Assembly (NCBI GenBank): GCA_963975155.1
Contig: CAXBFG010000002.1
Span: forward strand, 418,439-482,438
Direction of reading: 5' to 3'
Source of the DNA: UBA5109 sp963975155
GTDB taxonomy: Bacteria > Pseudomonadota > Gammaproteobacteria > Pseudomonadales > Pseudohongiellaceae
Length of the DNA: 64,000 nt
This document shows positions 26,323 to 36,359 of this stretch, piece after piece. Position 1 is the first letter of the stretch. Every line of letters starts with the position of its first letter. The position numbers and the translations under genes were made by a program. The notes beneath the pieces are model-generated. The model had not been told where the DNA came from, made no database searches, and saw nothing but the letters and a program-made list of their open reading frames with translations.

Positions 26323-28398
26323 TCAAGAAGTTGGAAGGAAAGAAATATCGGCTATTTGTAAAAATAATTGCCGTATTCGATACAGTAAAGCCAGGCGATT
26401 TTCTCTTACTGGGATGTCTTCAGTGTTAACCATAACTGAATCAAAAAACTGGTCAAGTGGCGCTTGTAATGAAGCCATTTGTGTCAAGGCTTCCTGAAAA
26501 TGAGTCGCTTCGATTAAAGGGCCTGTTAAATTTATAATTGAGCTTAAATGTTCTGCTAATTGCAGTTCGGCAGGCTCTGTTAAAAGCTTGCTGTTAATTT
26601 CTTGTGTCGGGGTCGAGTCCAGTTTAGCCAGTATATTGGCAACTCTTTTGTTAGCCGCTGCCAGGGCCTGGGCTTCTGGTAATTTTATAAAATGATTGAC
26701 GGCCATAATTTGTTGATTAAAGGTCAGCGGGTTATTTGAGCGAACGGCATCCACGGCAAGAAAAACAGAAGTACTTATTTTCTGGTCGGCATAATAGGCC
26801 CGGAGTCGGTCATAAATAAAATCCATTACATTTTGTGATAAATCAGCTGAAGGCGAAAGCTTGCCAAAACTTTTTACAGACTCATTTACACATTCCTGTA
26901 AATTAAGGTTCATTTGCTTTTCCAGCAAAATTCTTAGGACACCAAGGGCCGCTCGACGTAAAGCGAAAGGATCCTTTGAGCCGCTTGGAGGTTGGCCAAT
27001 AGCAAATAGTCCTACAATAGTATCGAGCCTTTCAGCCAAGGCTAAAACTATGCCGGTTTCTGATTCGGGTAGTTTGTCGCCAGAGAAGCGTGGTAAATAC
27101 TGCTCTTCAAGCGCCAAAGCGACCGCTTCGTTTTCTCCGTCGTTAAGTGCATAGTAATGACCCATAATGCCTTGCAGATCTGCAAACTCGCCAACCATAC
27201 TGCTGAGTAAATCACATTTTGCCAGCTCGGCAGCTCTTAGTGCAGTGGCCGTATTAAAAGCAAATTGTTGCGCAAGATAGCCGGAAAGATTTTTGACACG
27301 TTGGGTTTTATCAAAAACACTGCCCAGCTCTTGCTGAAAGACAACGCGCTTTAATGTCTCAAGGTGAGCTTCCAGTTTTTGCTTTTTATCCTGTTCGAAA
27401 AAGAATGCAGCATCAGCAAGCCTGGGGCCAATGACTTTTTCATTACCGAGGATAACCTGTTGAGGGTCTTTACTCAGCAAATTACTGATGGTTATAAAAC
27501 AGGGCAGCAAGCGCTCATCATTATCAAGTAAATAAAAACATTTTTGATGTGTCTTTAAAGAAGAAATCAAGGCTTCTTTGGGAATGCTTAAATAGCTTTC
27601 ATCAAAATTTCCGGTTAGTGCAACAGGCCATTCAACCAGCGCCGTAACCTCATCGAGCAGCTCTTCATCAATGATGACCCTGGCTTGCTTGGCTTTGGCT
27701 TCATCAAGCAGCAGGTTATGGATATGCTGTTTCCGTTTTTGAAATGAAGGCTCAACGTAAGCCGTTTCCTCGAGCAAGGAAGGGTAATCATCCGTGGATT
27801 CTAGCTGGATTTTTCCATGATGAAGAAAACGATGGCCGTAGGTAAAGGTATCTGTTTGCAGGCCCAGAATGGTTGTGGAAATTAGTTCCTTGCCAAAAAG
27901 CAAAACAACCCAGTGTACGGGTCGCACAAATTCTTCTCGTGAGCTCCCCCAACGCATACGTTTGGGAATTGGCAGTGCAGCCAGGGCACGGGAAACAATT
28001 TCAGGCACTAACTTGCTGGTGGCTTCGCCAGGTTTTGTTGCGCTGAAAAAAAGTTTTAGTACCTTGCCATCCAGTTTCTCTTGTAAAAGCGTCACTTCAA
28101 CACCACAAGAGCGGGCAAAACCTTCAGCGGCTTTGCTTGCTTTGCCCTGTTCGTCGTATGCCACTTTCACAGCCGGGCCATAACGTTCATGGAGGCTATC
28201 TGCCTGCCTGTGCTGCAGCGCTATTATTTTTAGGGCGAGACGTCTGGGTGTGGCAAATACCTCTATATTGCTGAACTTCAAAGCTGCATCCTGCAGGCCT
28301 TTTTGAACTTCATCCCGAAAGGCATTAGAAAGTGACAATAATGCTTTGGGAGGCAACTCTTCGGTGCCGATTTCTATTAATAAATCAGAAGGAGACAT
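26323..28398 (-). CDS. glyS: glycyl-tRNA synthetase beta subunit
   Basis: Beta subunit of the tetrameric alpha2beta2 glycyl-tRNA synthetase; binds tRNA and is needed for activity. 691 residues, the usual length. It begins DLLIEIGTEELPPKAL and contains RRLALKI, MRWGSSREEFVRPVHW and FEQDKKQ family blocks; the C-terminus is a helical anticodon-binding domain. Its ATG is 3 bases after the glyQ stop. Confidence 0.97.
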   Translation of the reverse strand: MSPSDLLIEIGTEELPPKALLSLSNAFRDEVQKGLQDAALKFSNIEVFATPRRLALKIIALQHRQADSLHERYGPAVKVAYDEQGKASKAAEGFARSCGVEVTLLQEKLDGKVLKLFFSATKPGEATSKLVPEIVSRALAALPIPKRMRWGSSREEFVRPVHWVVLLFGKELISTTILGLQTDTFTYGHRFLHHGKIQLESTDDYPSLLEETAYVEPSFQKRKQHIHNLLLDEAKAKQARVIIDEELLDEVTALVEWPVALTGNFDESYLSIPKEALISSLKTHQKCFYLLDNDERLLPCFITISNLLSKDPQQVILGNEKVIGPRLADAAFFFEQDKKQKLEAHLETLKRVVFQQELGSVFDKTQRVKNLSGYLAQQFAFNTATALRAAELAKCDLLSSMVGEFADLQGIMGHYYALNDGENEAVALALEEQYLPRFSGDKLPESETGIVLALAERLDTIVGLFAIGQPPSGSKDPFALRRAALGVLRILLEKQMNLNLQECVNESVKSFGKLSPSADLSQNVMDFIYDRLRAYYADQKISTSVFLAVDAVRSNNPLTFNQQIMAVNHFIKLPEAQALAAANKRVANILAKLDSTPTQEINSKLLTEPAELQLAEHLSSIINLTGPLIEATHFQEALTQMASLQAPLDQFFDSVMVNTEDIPVRENRLALLYRIRQLFLQIADISFLPTS

Positions 28399-28401
28399 CG
28401 C

Positions 28402-29358
28402 TTACTTGCCCCCCTCTTTTGACAGGTTTTGTAAACATTCCTTCCTTAATTTTTCAGGAGCCAGGGGAAACCCAAGTTTGGCTCTGGCATCAAAATAGCC
28501 CTGTGCAACCAGACGCGCCAGAGTTCTTACACGCAGGATAAAACGCTGTCTTTCGGTCACTGAAATTGCCGAGCGGGCATCCAGCAGGTTGAAATAATGT
28601 GATGCCTTCAGTACCTGTTCGTAAGCAGGTAATACCAGCGAGTTTTCTATTAAAGATAGACATTGTTTTTCACATGCGTCGAAATCCTTAAACAGATTGT
28701 CTGTATCGGCATGCTCAAAGTTATAGGCCGACATTTCTACTTCATTCTGGTGGAAGACATCGCCATAGGTAACGATGCCGGAGGGCGACTCTGCCCAGAC
28801 AATATCGTAAATCGAATCTTTGCCTTGCAGATACATGGCCAGTCGCTCCAGGCCGTAAGTAATTTCTCCGCTGACGGGGTAACACTCCAGTCCGCCAACT
28901 TGCTGGAAATAGGTAAATTGTGTGACTTCCATGCCATTTAACCAGACTTCCCAGCCCAGACCCCAGGCCCCAAGCGTAGGTGACTCCCAATTATCCTCAA
29001 CAAATCGAATATCATGGATGTTGGCGTCAATTCCAATGCTTTTAAGCGAATTTAGATACAATTCCTGAATGTTTAATGGTGATGGCTTGAGGATAACCTG
29101 AAATTGATAATAATGTTGCAGACGCATTGGATTTTCACCGTAGCGCCCGTCCGTCGGTCTGCGGCAGGGTTGCACGTAGGCCGTATGCCAGCTTTCCGGG
29201 CCTATAGCACGTAAAAAAGTAGCAGGATGAAAGGTTCCCGCACCAACCTCAAGATCCAGGGGCTGGACAATGACACAGCCTTGATCAGCCCAGTACTTCT
29301 GCAGCGCCAGAATCAAGCCCTGAAAGGTGGAAGTGTCGATTGCAGATGTTTTGCTCAA
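28402..29358 (-). CDS. glyQ: glycyl-tRNA synthetase alpha subunit
   Basis: Catalytic alpha subunit that activates glycine with ATP. 318 residues. FQGLILALQKYWADQGCVIVQPLDLEVGAGTFHPATFLRAIGPE and YVQPCRRPTDGRYGENPMRLQHYYQFQVILKPSP are strongly conserved class II blocks, the second with the motif 2 arginine. It heads the glyQ-glyS-gmhB-plsC series; its promoter should be in the 29359-29519 gap facing the lipid A acyltransferase gene. Confidence 0.98.
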   Translation of the reverse strand: MSKTSAIDTSTFQGLILALQKYWADQGCVIVQPLDLEVGAGTFHPATFLRAIGPESWHTAYVQPCRRPTDGRYGENPMRLQHYYQFQVILKPSPLNIQELYLNSLKSIGIDANIHDIRFVEDNWESPTLGAWGLGWEVWLNGMEVTQFTYFQQVGGLECYPVSGEITYGLERLAMYLQGKDSIYDIVWAESPSGIVTYGDVFHQNEVEMSAYNFEHADTDNLFKDFDACEKQCLSLIENSLVLPAYEQVLKASHYFNLLDARSAISVTERQRFILRVRTLARLVAQGYFDARAKLGFPLAPEKLRKECLQNLSKEGGK

Positions 29359-29519
29359 AGCGTTACCTTCAATTCTTGGTTAGGCTTAAGTAATGCGGGC
29401 TTTAAAGGTCGGCAATTATCCTAAAAACTGACGGTGATAGCGAGAATAACTTGGCTGATTCCTGTTCAAAAGGGTATCCTCGGCACTAGTTTTTGGCCAA
29501 AACAAGGTGGCATTCAGCA

Positions 29520-30398
29520 GTGAAAACCAAAATAAGCATAGCTTTTATAAAGCTGATGTCATTATTTTCGCTAAAAACGGCAAGAAAAGTAGGCAAACTT
29601 GTGGGCTTTTGCGCTTATCTTGTAAATTCCCGCTCATACAAAACAAGCCTGTGCAATCTACAATTATGCTTTCCCGACTTAAGTGAAAAAGAGCGTAGGG
29701 ACCTGGCTCGACTTAGCCTGATCAATACCGGCATGGCTCTGGCTGAAAGCGGTCCTGTTTGGCTCTGGCCTGCAGAGAGAATACTTGATGCTATTGTGGA
29801 TGTTGAAGGCGCAGAATTATTGCAAAAAGCCCGTGATCTGGGCAAAGGAGTGATTATATTAGGCCCACACCATGGCAACTGGGAACTGATGGGCCTGTAT
29901 CTAAGCTCGCTGGGAAAATGCAGTCAGCTCTATCAGGCTCCCAGAAATACTGAACTGAACGCGTTGCTGTATTTGGCAAGAAGCCGCGCTAACGCAAAAA
30001 TGTACCCTGCCGATGCCAGAGGAGTGGCAGCTGTGCTGGGCGCGCTTAAAAAAGGCGAAATGACAGGAATTTTACCGGATCAGGTGCCGATACCGGGAGC
30101 TGGGGATTTTGCTCCCTTTTTTGGCAATGATGCCTACACTATGACACTGGTTTCACGTTTGCTGCAGAAGACCGGAGCCATTGCGCTATTAGCCTATGCA
30201 AAACGAACTGAAACGGGTTTCAGGGTTATCATCAAACAAGCCAATACAGATATATATGCCAAACATATGCCAAAATCTCTGGCTGGTCTCAATAAAACGG
30301 TGGAAATGGCCGTGAAAGATGCCCCCGAGCAATATCAATGGGAATATAAGCGCTTTCGCTATCAGCCAGAGGGCAGACAGGAGCCTTATAAGGCCTGA
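29520..30398 (+). CDS. LpxL/HtrB-family lipid A acyltransferase
   Basis: Adds a secondary acyl chain to lipid A on the inner face of the inner membrane. From GTG 29520 it has 292 residues. The catalytic region is GPHHGNWELMGLYL, a usual variant of the family HX4D/E motif, with ILPDQVPIPGAGDFAPFFGNDAYTM later. The frame is open to a TTG at 29493, but AAGGTGG (29504-29510) is well placed for GTG 29520. The position between glyQ and trkH matches Pseudomonas PA0011. Chain length and position cannot be inferred. Confidence 0.87.
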   Translation: MKTKISIAFIKLMSLFSLKTARKVGKLVGFCAYLVNSRSYKTSLCNLQLCFPDLSEKERRDLARLSLINTGMALAESGPVWLWPAERILDAIVDVEGAELLQKARDLGKGVIILGPHHGNWELMGLYLSSLGKCSQLYQAPRNTELNALLYLARSRANAKMYPADARGVAAVLGALKKGEMTGILPDQVPIPGAGDFAPFFGNDAYTMTLVSRLLQKTGAIALLAYAKRTETGFRVIIKQANTDIYAKHMPKSLAGLNKTVEMAVKDAPEQYQWEYKRFRYQPEGRQEPYKA

Positions 30399-31847
30399 TC
30401 AGTCACGCCAGAACTGAGGTGTCAGCAATACCAGCAGGGTAAATACCTCTAGTCGTCCCAGCAGCATCCCAAGACTAAGCACCCATTTACTGGAGGAAGG
30501 CATGTTGCCATAGGTTTGGGCGACATCACCAAGGCCGGGACCCAGATTATTAATGCTGGCTCCCACCGCCGTGAAAGCAGTTGTGATATCGAGGCCGGTA
30601 GCCAGTAAAACCAGCAGCATAGTCATATAGGCCATCACATACACTGAAAAGAAACCCCATACTGATTCAATCACCCGGTCTGGCACTTTGGTCTTGCCTA
30701 ACTTGATGGGGATAACGGCGCTGGGGTGGATTAGCCTTTCCAATTCACGAAAGCCCTGTTTGATAATCAGCACGATTCGAATGACTTTCATGCCTCCACC
30801 GGTCGACCCGGCACAAGCTCCAATGATCGCCATATAAAATAACAGGAATGGCAGGAAGGTTGGCCATGAGCTGAAATCTGCAGAACTGAATCCGGTAGTG
30901 GTGCCTATTGAAACTACTGCGAAGATACCTTTCAGGACGGCATCCTTTGGGACATAGGTTCCGGAAAGGATCAGGAACAGAACTGTAATAGCGGAAATAC
31001 CAACGATTAATAATAAATAAAATTTTAACTCGGTGTCTGGCCAGTAGTTTTTAATACTGCGTGTTCGTAATGCGAGAAAATGTAACGCAAAATTAATGCC
31101 GGAAATAATCATGAAGAAAACAGCAATCAGTTCGATGGTGGGACTTTGAAAATAGCCGATGCTGGCATCATGAGTGGAGAATCCGCCGATGGCAATGGTA
31201 GCAAAGCTGTGACCGATGGCATCGAAGGCGTCCATTCCAGCCATATAGTAAGCGAAGGCACAGGCAGCCGTTAAGGTGACATAGAGGAAAAGCAGAGCCT
31301 TTGCTGTTTCTGTTACACGCGGAAGTAATTTGTTGTCTTTTACCGGTCCGGGTGTTTCAGCCTTATATAACTGCATACCGCCAATACCCAACATAGGCAG
31401 GATGGCTACAGCGATGGCTATTATTCCCATACCGCCCAGCCACTGTAGTTGCTGTCGATAATAAAGAATGGATTTAGGCAGCTGATCCAGATTGGATAAT
31501 ACGGTTGCGCCGGTAGTAGTCAGGCCGGAGACAGATTCAAAGATGGCATCTGTAAATGACATCTGCAGAGTCTGGGACAACATGAACGGAATACAACCGA
31601 AAGCACCCAAAACTGTCCAGAACAAGGTAACAATCAGGAAGCAATCACGAGTTCTTAAATCGGACTTATGATTATGAGTGGGTATCCAAAAAGCCAGACC
31701 GCAAAAAATGGTTATAACGAATGCACTAAGGAAAGCAGCGGCATGGCCATCATTATATAAAAACGCCAAAGCTATTGGCGGCAATAGGGTCAGGCTAAAA
31801 AGTAACAGCAAGATGCCCAGAATTCTAAATATGACGGAAAAATGCAT
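30399..31847 (-). CDS. trkH: Trk potassium uptake system membrane protein TrkH
   Basis: Potassium-translocating subunit of the Trk system in the inner membrane. 482 residues with about ten transmembrane segments and four selectivity-filter-like loops, including SGLTTTGATV, STGGGMKV and GASINNLGPGLG. The regulatory subunit TrkA is encoded 22 bases upstream. The stop codon is directly adjacent to the stop of the convergent acyltransferase gene: the six bases TGATCA (30396-30401) hold both stops. Confidence 0.95.
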   Translation of the reverse strand: MHFSVIFRILGILLLLFSLTLLPPIALAFLYNDGHAAAFLSAFVITIFCGLAFWIPTHNHKSDLRTRDCFLIVTLFWTVLGAFGCIPFMLSQTLQMSFTDAIFESVSGLTTTGATVLSNLDQLPKSILYYRQQLQWLGGMGIIAIAVAILPMLGIGGMQLYKAETPGPVKDNKLLPRVTETAKALLFLYVTLTAACAFAYYMAGMDAFDAIGHSFATIAIGGFSTHDASIGYFQSPTIELIAVFFMIISGINFALHFLALRTRSIKNYWPDTELKFYLLLIVGISAITVLFLILSGTYVPKDAVLKGIFAVVSIGTTTGFSSADFSSWPTFLPFLLFYMAIIGACAGSTGGGMKVIRIVLIIKQGFRELERLIHPSAVIPIKLGKTKVPDRVIESVWGFFSVYVMAYMTMLLVLLATGLDITTAFTAVGASINNLGPGLGDVAQTYGNMPSSSKWVLSLGMLLGRLEVFTLLVLLTPQFWRD

Positions 31848-31869
31848 AGGGCTCGTTTTTAATGGTTAA

Positions 31870-33243
31870 TCAAAAAAAGGTAAACCCGACCTGGAACAAG
31901 GTTTCAACTTCCGGAATTTTTCGTTTATCTACCAGGAAGAGTATGACATGGTCGTCGATTTCTATAACGATATCATCATGGGCAATCAGTACTTTGTCAT
32001 CACGCACAACTGCACCTATAGTGGCTCCAGCTGGCAAGTCAATTTTATCAATAGTCTTGCCTACTACCTTTGAGGTTGATTTATCACCATGGGCAATGAC
32101 TTCGATGGCTTCTGCCGCGCCTCGTCGCAGGGAATGAACATTAACGATATCTCCGCGCCTGATATGTGTAAGAAGACTGCCGATGGTTGCCAGTTGAGGT
32201 GATATCGCGATATCGATTTCCCCGCCCTGCACTAAATCAACATAGGCAGGGTTGGTAATAAGCGTCATAACACGAGCGGCACCGAGGCGTTTGGCAAGCA
32301 GTGAAGACATGATGTTTGCTTCATCATTATTGGTGAGTGCCAAGTACACATCTGCTGAATCTATACCTTCTTCAATTAATACCTCCTGTTGTGAGGCGTC
32401 GGCGTGCAGGATGGTAGTGTGATTGAGGGTTTCTGCCAGGACCTCACAACGTGCGGCATTAACTTCAAGCAATTTGGTGCGGTATTTTTTCTCAATGGAG
32501 GCGGCCAATCGTTCTCCAATATTGCCCCCGCCAGCAATAATGATTCGTTTATATGGATTATCGACTTTGCGCATTTCGCTCATGACAGAGCGAATATTTT
32601 CTTTTGCGGCAATGAAAAAGACTTCATCATCGCGCTCTATGATCGTGTCACCCTGAGGAATGATGGGGCGGTTTTGCCTGAATATGGCAGCAACACGTGT
32701 ATCCACATTAGGCATGTGTTCGCGCAGCGTTCGAATTTCCTGATTGATTAATGGTCCACCATGTTCTGCACGTACGGCAACAAGCTGAACCAGACCATTG
32801 GCAAAATCCATAACCTGCAATGCGCCAGGTAATTCGAGTAAGCTTTTTATGTAATGCGAGGCAATTTCTTCGGGGCTGATTACAACATCAATCGGGATGG
32901 CCTCCGGGGAAAACAGCTTAGGTGAATTGACATAGGAATTAGCACGCAAACGACAGATTTTTTTTGGTGTACGAAACAGGCTGAAAGCAACCTGACAGGC
33001 AACAAGATTTACTTCATCACTATCGGTAACAGCGATCAGCATATCGGCATCTTTGGCGCCGGCATTTTCCAGCACATCAGGGAAAGAAGGCTGGCCAATT
33101 GTGGTGGCGATATCGAGCCGGTCCTTAAGCTCTCTTAAACGTTCTGCATCCGGGTCAACAACGGTGATGTCATTGGCTTCTTTTGCCAGATTCTCAGCCA
33201 GGCTTGCGCCGATTTTATTGGCTCCAAGAATTATAATTTTCAT
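31870..33243 (-). CDS. trkA: Trk system potassium uptake regulatory protein TrkA
   Basis: Cytoplasmic NAD(H)-binding gate of the Trk potassium transporter. 457 residues with two Rossmann domains, IIILGANKIGASLAENLA at the start and IIAGGGNIGERLAASIE near 235, each followed by a TrkA-C domain. It lies between rsmB and trkH in the same direction, as in Pseudomonas. Confidence 0.96.
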   Translation of the reverse strand: MKIIILGANKIGASLAENLAKEANDITVVDPDAERLRELKDRLDIATTIGQPSFPDVLENAGAKDADMLIAVTDSDEVNLVACQVAFSLFRTPKKICRLRANSYVNSPKLFSPEAIPIDVVISPEEIASHYIKSLLELPGALQVMDFANGLVQLVAVRAEHGGPLINQEIRTLREHMPNVDTRVAAIFRQNRPIIPQGDTIIERDDEVFFIAAKENIRSVMSEMRKVDNPYKRIIIAGGGNIGERLAASIEKKYRTKLLEVNAARCEVLAETLNHTTILHADASQQEVLIEEGIDSADVYLALTNNDEANIMSSLLAKRLGAARVMTLITNPAYVDLVQGGEIDIAISPQLATIGSLLTHIRRGDIVNVHSLRRGAAEAIEVIAHGDKSTSKVVGKTIDKIDLPAGATIGAVVRDDKVLIAHDDIVIEIDDHVILFLVDKRKIPEVETLFQVGFTFF

Positions 33244-33291
33244 TAATGAACCAAAGCTTATTTATAAGCTGCTACTGTGGATCGGCATAGT

Positions 33292-34599
33292 CTAACACTT
33301 TTGTAATAAAGCGTAGTAGAAACCGTCATGTGAACCGGTACGAGGAAAAAGCTGCCGGCCATGCTCGCAGTGCAGGCCTAAACCCTCAGGTAAGACAAGT
33401 TCGATAACATCTTCTGTATGCTCAATAAAGTTGGCGATCTGATCTGAGTTTTCTGCTTTTAGAACGGAGCAGGTCGAATAGAGCAAGACTCCCTTGGGTT
33501 TAAGCAGGGGCCAGACTTGTTTTAGTATTTCTGCCTGTAACAGTTGTAACCTTTTGATATCTTCCGGCCTGCGCAGTAGTTTTATATCAGGATGACGGCG
33601 GATGACGCCGGTTGCAGAACATGGTACATCCAGCAAGATACGATCAAAAAATTGTTGTGTTTGCTGCCAGTTTTTAGCCTGCTGAAGAATGTCATTAAGA
33701 ACAAGATTTGCAGTTGCGCCGATTCGTTGCAGATTTTCTTCGACCCTTTTTAAACGCACAGCATCATTGTCCACAGCAAATAGTGCAGCTCCTGGGGCAC
33801 GCTCAAGAATGGCGCAACTTTTACCACCAGGTGCGGCACAGGCATCGAGAATGGTGTCTTCAGCTTGCGGATCCAGTAAAGCAGCAGCCAGTTGAGAGGC
33901 TTCATCCTGAATGCTGACCAGGCCCTGTTGAAAGCCAGGCAAATGGTCAACGGCTATTGCTTCGTTAAGTATGAGTGAGGTATTGACCAGTGAGCCTGGT
34001 TTTGCATCTACCTGTAGTTCATCGAGGCTGTTTTGATAATGTTTTACAGAGGTTTTGCTGATGTTTACCCGTAAAGTCATTGGCGCCTGGTTATTATTTG
34101 CACTGAGAATTTCCAGGTAATGTTCAGGCCAGTCATGCTGCAGGGCATCGACCAGCCATGAGGGGTGAGAATATTTTGTATTGATGCTTGCATCGATTTG
34201 AAATTTTAAAGATTCTGCTTCGCGTTGAACAGAACGCAGAACTGCATTAACCAGTTTTTTTGCCCAAAGCTTATTAAGCTGACCGCAGGCGGCTACGCAC
34301 TCATTAATGACGGCATAGTCAGGCATGCGCATAAAAAATAACTGATAAATCCCGATCAACAACAGGCAATAGACATCCTGATCCTTTTTGCGCAGGGGTC
34401 TTTGCAGAAATAAACCCGCGATAAAAATAAGCTGTTCATAATGCCGGCATAAGCCATAACAGAGAGCCTGCACTAAAGCCTTTTTTTCAATCGACTCTTG
34501 TTGATTAAATTTATCCAGTAATGTGGTAAGAGAGCCATGCTGCTGCAATAACTGACTTAATACTTTAACGGCAATCGGACGAGTTGTATCTCTTGCCAC
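33292..34599 (-). CDS. rsmB: 16S rRNA (cytosine967-C5) methyltransferase
   Basis: Methylates C967 of 16S rRNA. 435 residues: an N-terminal NusB-like RNA-binding domain (about 1-140) and a C-terminal SAM domain. DACAAPGGKSCAILE binds SAM; the two cysteines of the mechanism are in DVPCSATGVIRRHPD and LLYSTCSVL. The start is GTG 34599. It lies 18 bases after fmt. Confidence 0.95.
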   Translation of the reverse strand: MARDTTRPIAVKVLSQLLQQHGSLTTLLDKFNQQESIEKKALVQALCYGLCRHYEQLIFIAGLFLQRPLRKKDQDVYCLLLIGIYQLFFMRMPDYAVINECVAACGQLNKLWAKKLVNAVLRSVQREAESLKFQIDASINTKYSHPSWLVDALQHDWPEHYLEILSANNNQAPMTLRVNISKTSVKHYQNSLDELQVDAKPGSLVNTSLILNEAIAVDHLPGFQQGLVSIQDEASQLAAALLDPQAEDTILDACAAPGGKSCAILERAPGAALFAVDNDAVRLKRVEENLQRIGATANLVLNDILQQAKNWQQTQQFFDRILLDVPCSATGVIRRHPDIKLLRRPEDIKRLQLLQAEILKQVWPLLKPKGVLLYSTCSVLKAENSDQIANFIEHTEDVIELVLPEGLGLHCEHGRQLFPRTGSHDGFYYALLQKC

Positions 34600-34617
34600 G
34601 AGAATTATATTCCTGTT

Positions 34618-35589
34618 TTATGCTGTGTTTATCGGAGTATTACTGAATTGAGTATCCAGCTTAAAAAAATCTTTACGTCCATTTATAAAATCCTTGATAC
34701 TGGTTTCGGCCTTGCCTGGCACTTGTATTTTTGTAATCAGTAAACATGAATTGACACAACTTACTTTAAGGCCTGCCGGCGAAATCTCCAGCAAGGTTCC
34801 CGGGTTTTTCAGCTTGTTTTCACTGAGCGTGGCCGCCTCAATAATCCGTATTCGTTGATCATGATAAAAACAATAAGCAGGGGAGCGTGGGTATAAGGCA
34901 TTAATTTGACGATGTATTTCCTCGGCATCTTTATGCCAGTCAATAAGGGCCTCTTCCTTATTTAATTTTGCGGCATAGGTGCTTAAGTTATCGTCTTGAG
35001 CCTCTGCTTTCAAAGTGCCGGACTGGATCTGCTCAAGAACTGTCAGTAAAGCTTTCTGCCCGAGTTTGACCAAACGTTCCGTTAAACTTGCACTGGTATC
35101 ATCGGGCCCAATGTCGGTGGCCTGACGGCACAACATTGCGCCGGTATCCAGCCCGGCATCCATTTGCATTATGGTGACTCCGGATTGTTTGTCTCCGGCA
35201 AGAATTGCCCTTTCAATTGGTGCAGCTCCTCGCCAGCGCGGCAACAGGGAAGCGTGAACATTGATGCAGCCAAAGCGCGGAATGGTCAAAACAGCTTCAG
35301 GCAGGATTAAGCCATAGGCAACTACTACCAGCACATCGAGATTCAAATCACGAAGTTCTTGCTGAGTCTCAATATCTTTCAGGTTTTGTGGCTGCTTAAC
35401 CGGAATGTTTTGTAACAAAGCCATGACTTTTACGGGGCTGGCCTGTGCGTGTTTACCTCGGCCGGCCGGCCGATCAGGTTGTGTGAAAACACAGACAATA
35501 TTGTGATCCGCCGCTAACAATGCTGCGAGGTGTCTGGCCGCGAAATCAGGAGTGCCGGCAAAGCCAATACGAAGAGCAGACTTATTCAT
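34618..35589 (-). CDS. fmt: methionyl-tRNA formyltransferase
   Basis: Formylates the initiator methionyl-tRNA with 10-formyltetrahydrofolate. 323 residues. FAGTPDFAARHL at the N-terminus, VFTQPDRPAGRGK, and INVHASLLPRWRGAAPIERAILAGD with the catalytic Asn/His; the C-terminal OB-like domain binds tRNA. It is 36 bases downstream of def, the enzyme that later removes the formyl group. Confidence 0.97.
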   Translation of the reverse strand: MNKSALRIGFAGTPDFAARHLAALLAADHNIVCVFTQPDRPAGRGKHAQASPVKVMALLQNIPVKQPQNLKDIETQQELRDLNLDVLVVVAYGLILPEAVLTIPRFGCINVHASLLPRWRGAAPIERAILAGDKQSGVTIMQMDAGLDTGAMLCRQATDIGPDDTSASLTERLVKLGQKALLTVLEQIQSGTLKAEAQDDNLSTYAAKLNKEEALIDWHKDAEEIHRQINALYPRSPAYCFYHDQRIRIIEAATLSENKLKNPGTLLEISPAGLKVSCVNSCLLITKIQVPGKAETSIKDFINGRKDFFKLDTQFSNTPINTA

Positions 35590-35625
35590 TGTCCAGGTAG
35601 GGTCTCGATGGGTAGCTTGAAGAGT

Positions 35626-36162
35626 CTACACAAAAACTTTTTGTTTCTGTTCTTTTTCCAGCTTGGATTTAATACGCTGACGTTTTAATACTGAAAGATA
35701 ATCAACAAACAATTTTCCATCCAGATGATCAATTTCATGTTGTACACAAACAGCCAGCAGACCTTCTGCCTCAAGTTCAAAAGGGTCGCCCTGTTTGTCT
35801 AGGGCTTTCACCAGCACTTTGCGGGGCCGTTCAACAAATTCATAATAACCGGGTACGGACAGACAGCCTTCTTCATGACGATGAGGCTCCGGGTCGAGAA
35901 CGGTAATTTCCGGATTTATAAACACCAGTGGATTGCCGACTTCATCTTCATCGCTAATATCTATGACTAGCACACGCTTATGAAGATTGACCTGGGTAGC
36001 AGCCAGGCCTATACCGGAAGCGGCATACATAGTTTCAAACATATCGTCGATAGTTTGTTGTAGTGAGGCATCAACCTGTTCAACGGGTCGGGCTTTTTTT
36101 CTCAACCTGGGGTCAGGGAATTCCAGTATTTCAAGCAAACTCATTGGTATTTGGGGTTTCAT
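35626..36162 (-). CDS. def: peptide deformylase
   Basis: Iron-dependent removal of the formyl group from new proteins. 178 residues. All three family motifs are present: GIGLAATQVN, EGCLSVPG with the metal-binding cysteine, and HEIDHLDGKLF with the two metal-binding histidines and catalytic glutamate. First gene of the def-fmt-rsmB-trkA-trkH series, divergent from the LysM gene. Confidence 0.97.
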   Translation of the reverse strand: MKPQIPMSLLEILEFPDPRLRKKARPVEQVDASLQQTIDDMFETMYAASGIGLAATQVNLHKRVLVIDISDEDEVGNPLVFINPEITVLDPEPHRHEEGCLSVPGYYEFVERPRKVLVKALDKQGDPFELEAEGLLAVCVQHEIDHLDGKLFVDYLSVLKRQRIKSKLEKEQKQKVFV

Positions 36163-36359
36163 AGTTAAATTCGGTTACTAATAATACGATATTTCAGGGC
36201 AAATTATTAAACCTTCAAGGCCGGTAACGCAAAACAAATCACAATTTACCTAAAAAAAGCTCGCTAAGCGTATATAATTACATAACTTATTGATAAGATG
36301 TGCCAAAATAAAATTCAGGAAGCACGCTGCAAAGAGGTGCTTTTGATGAGAGGTTGAGG

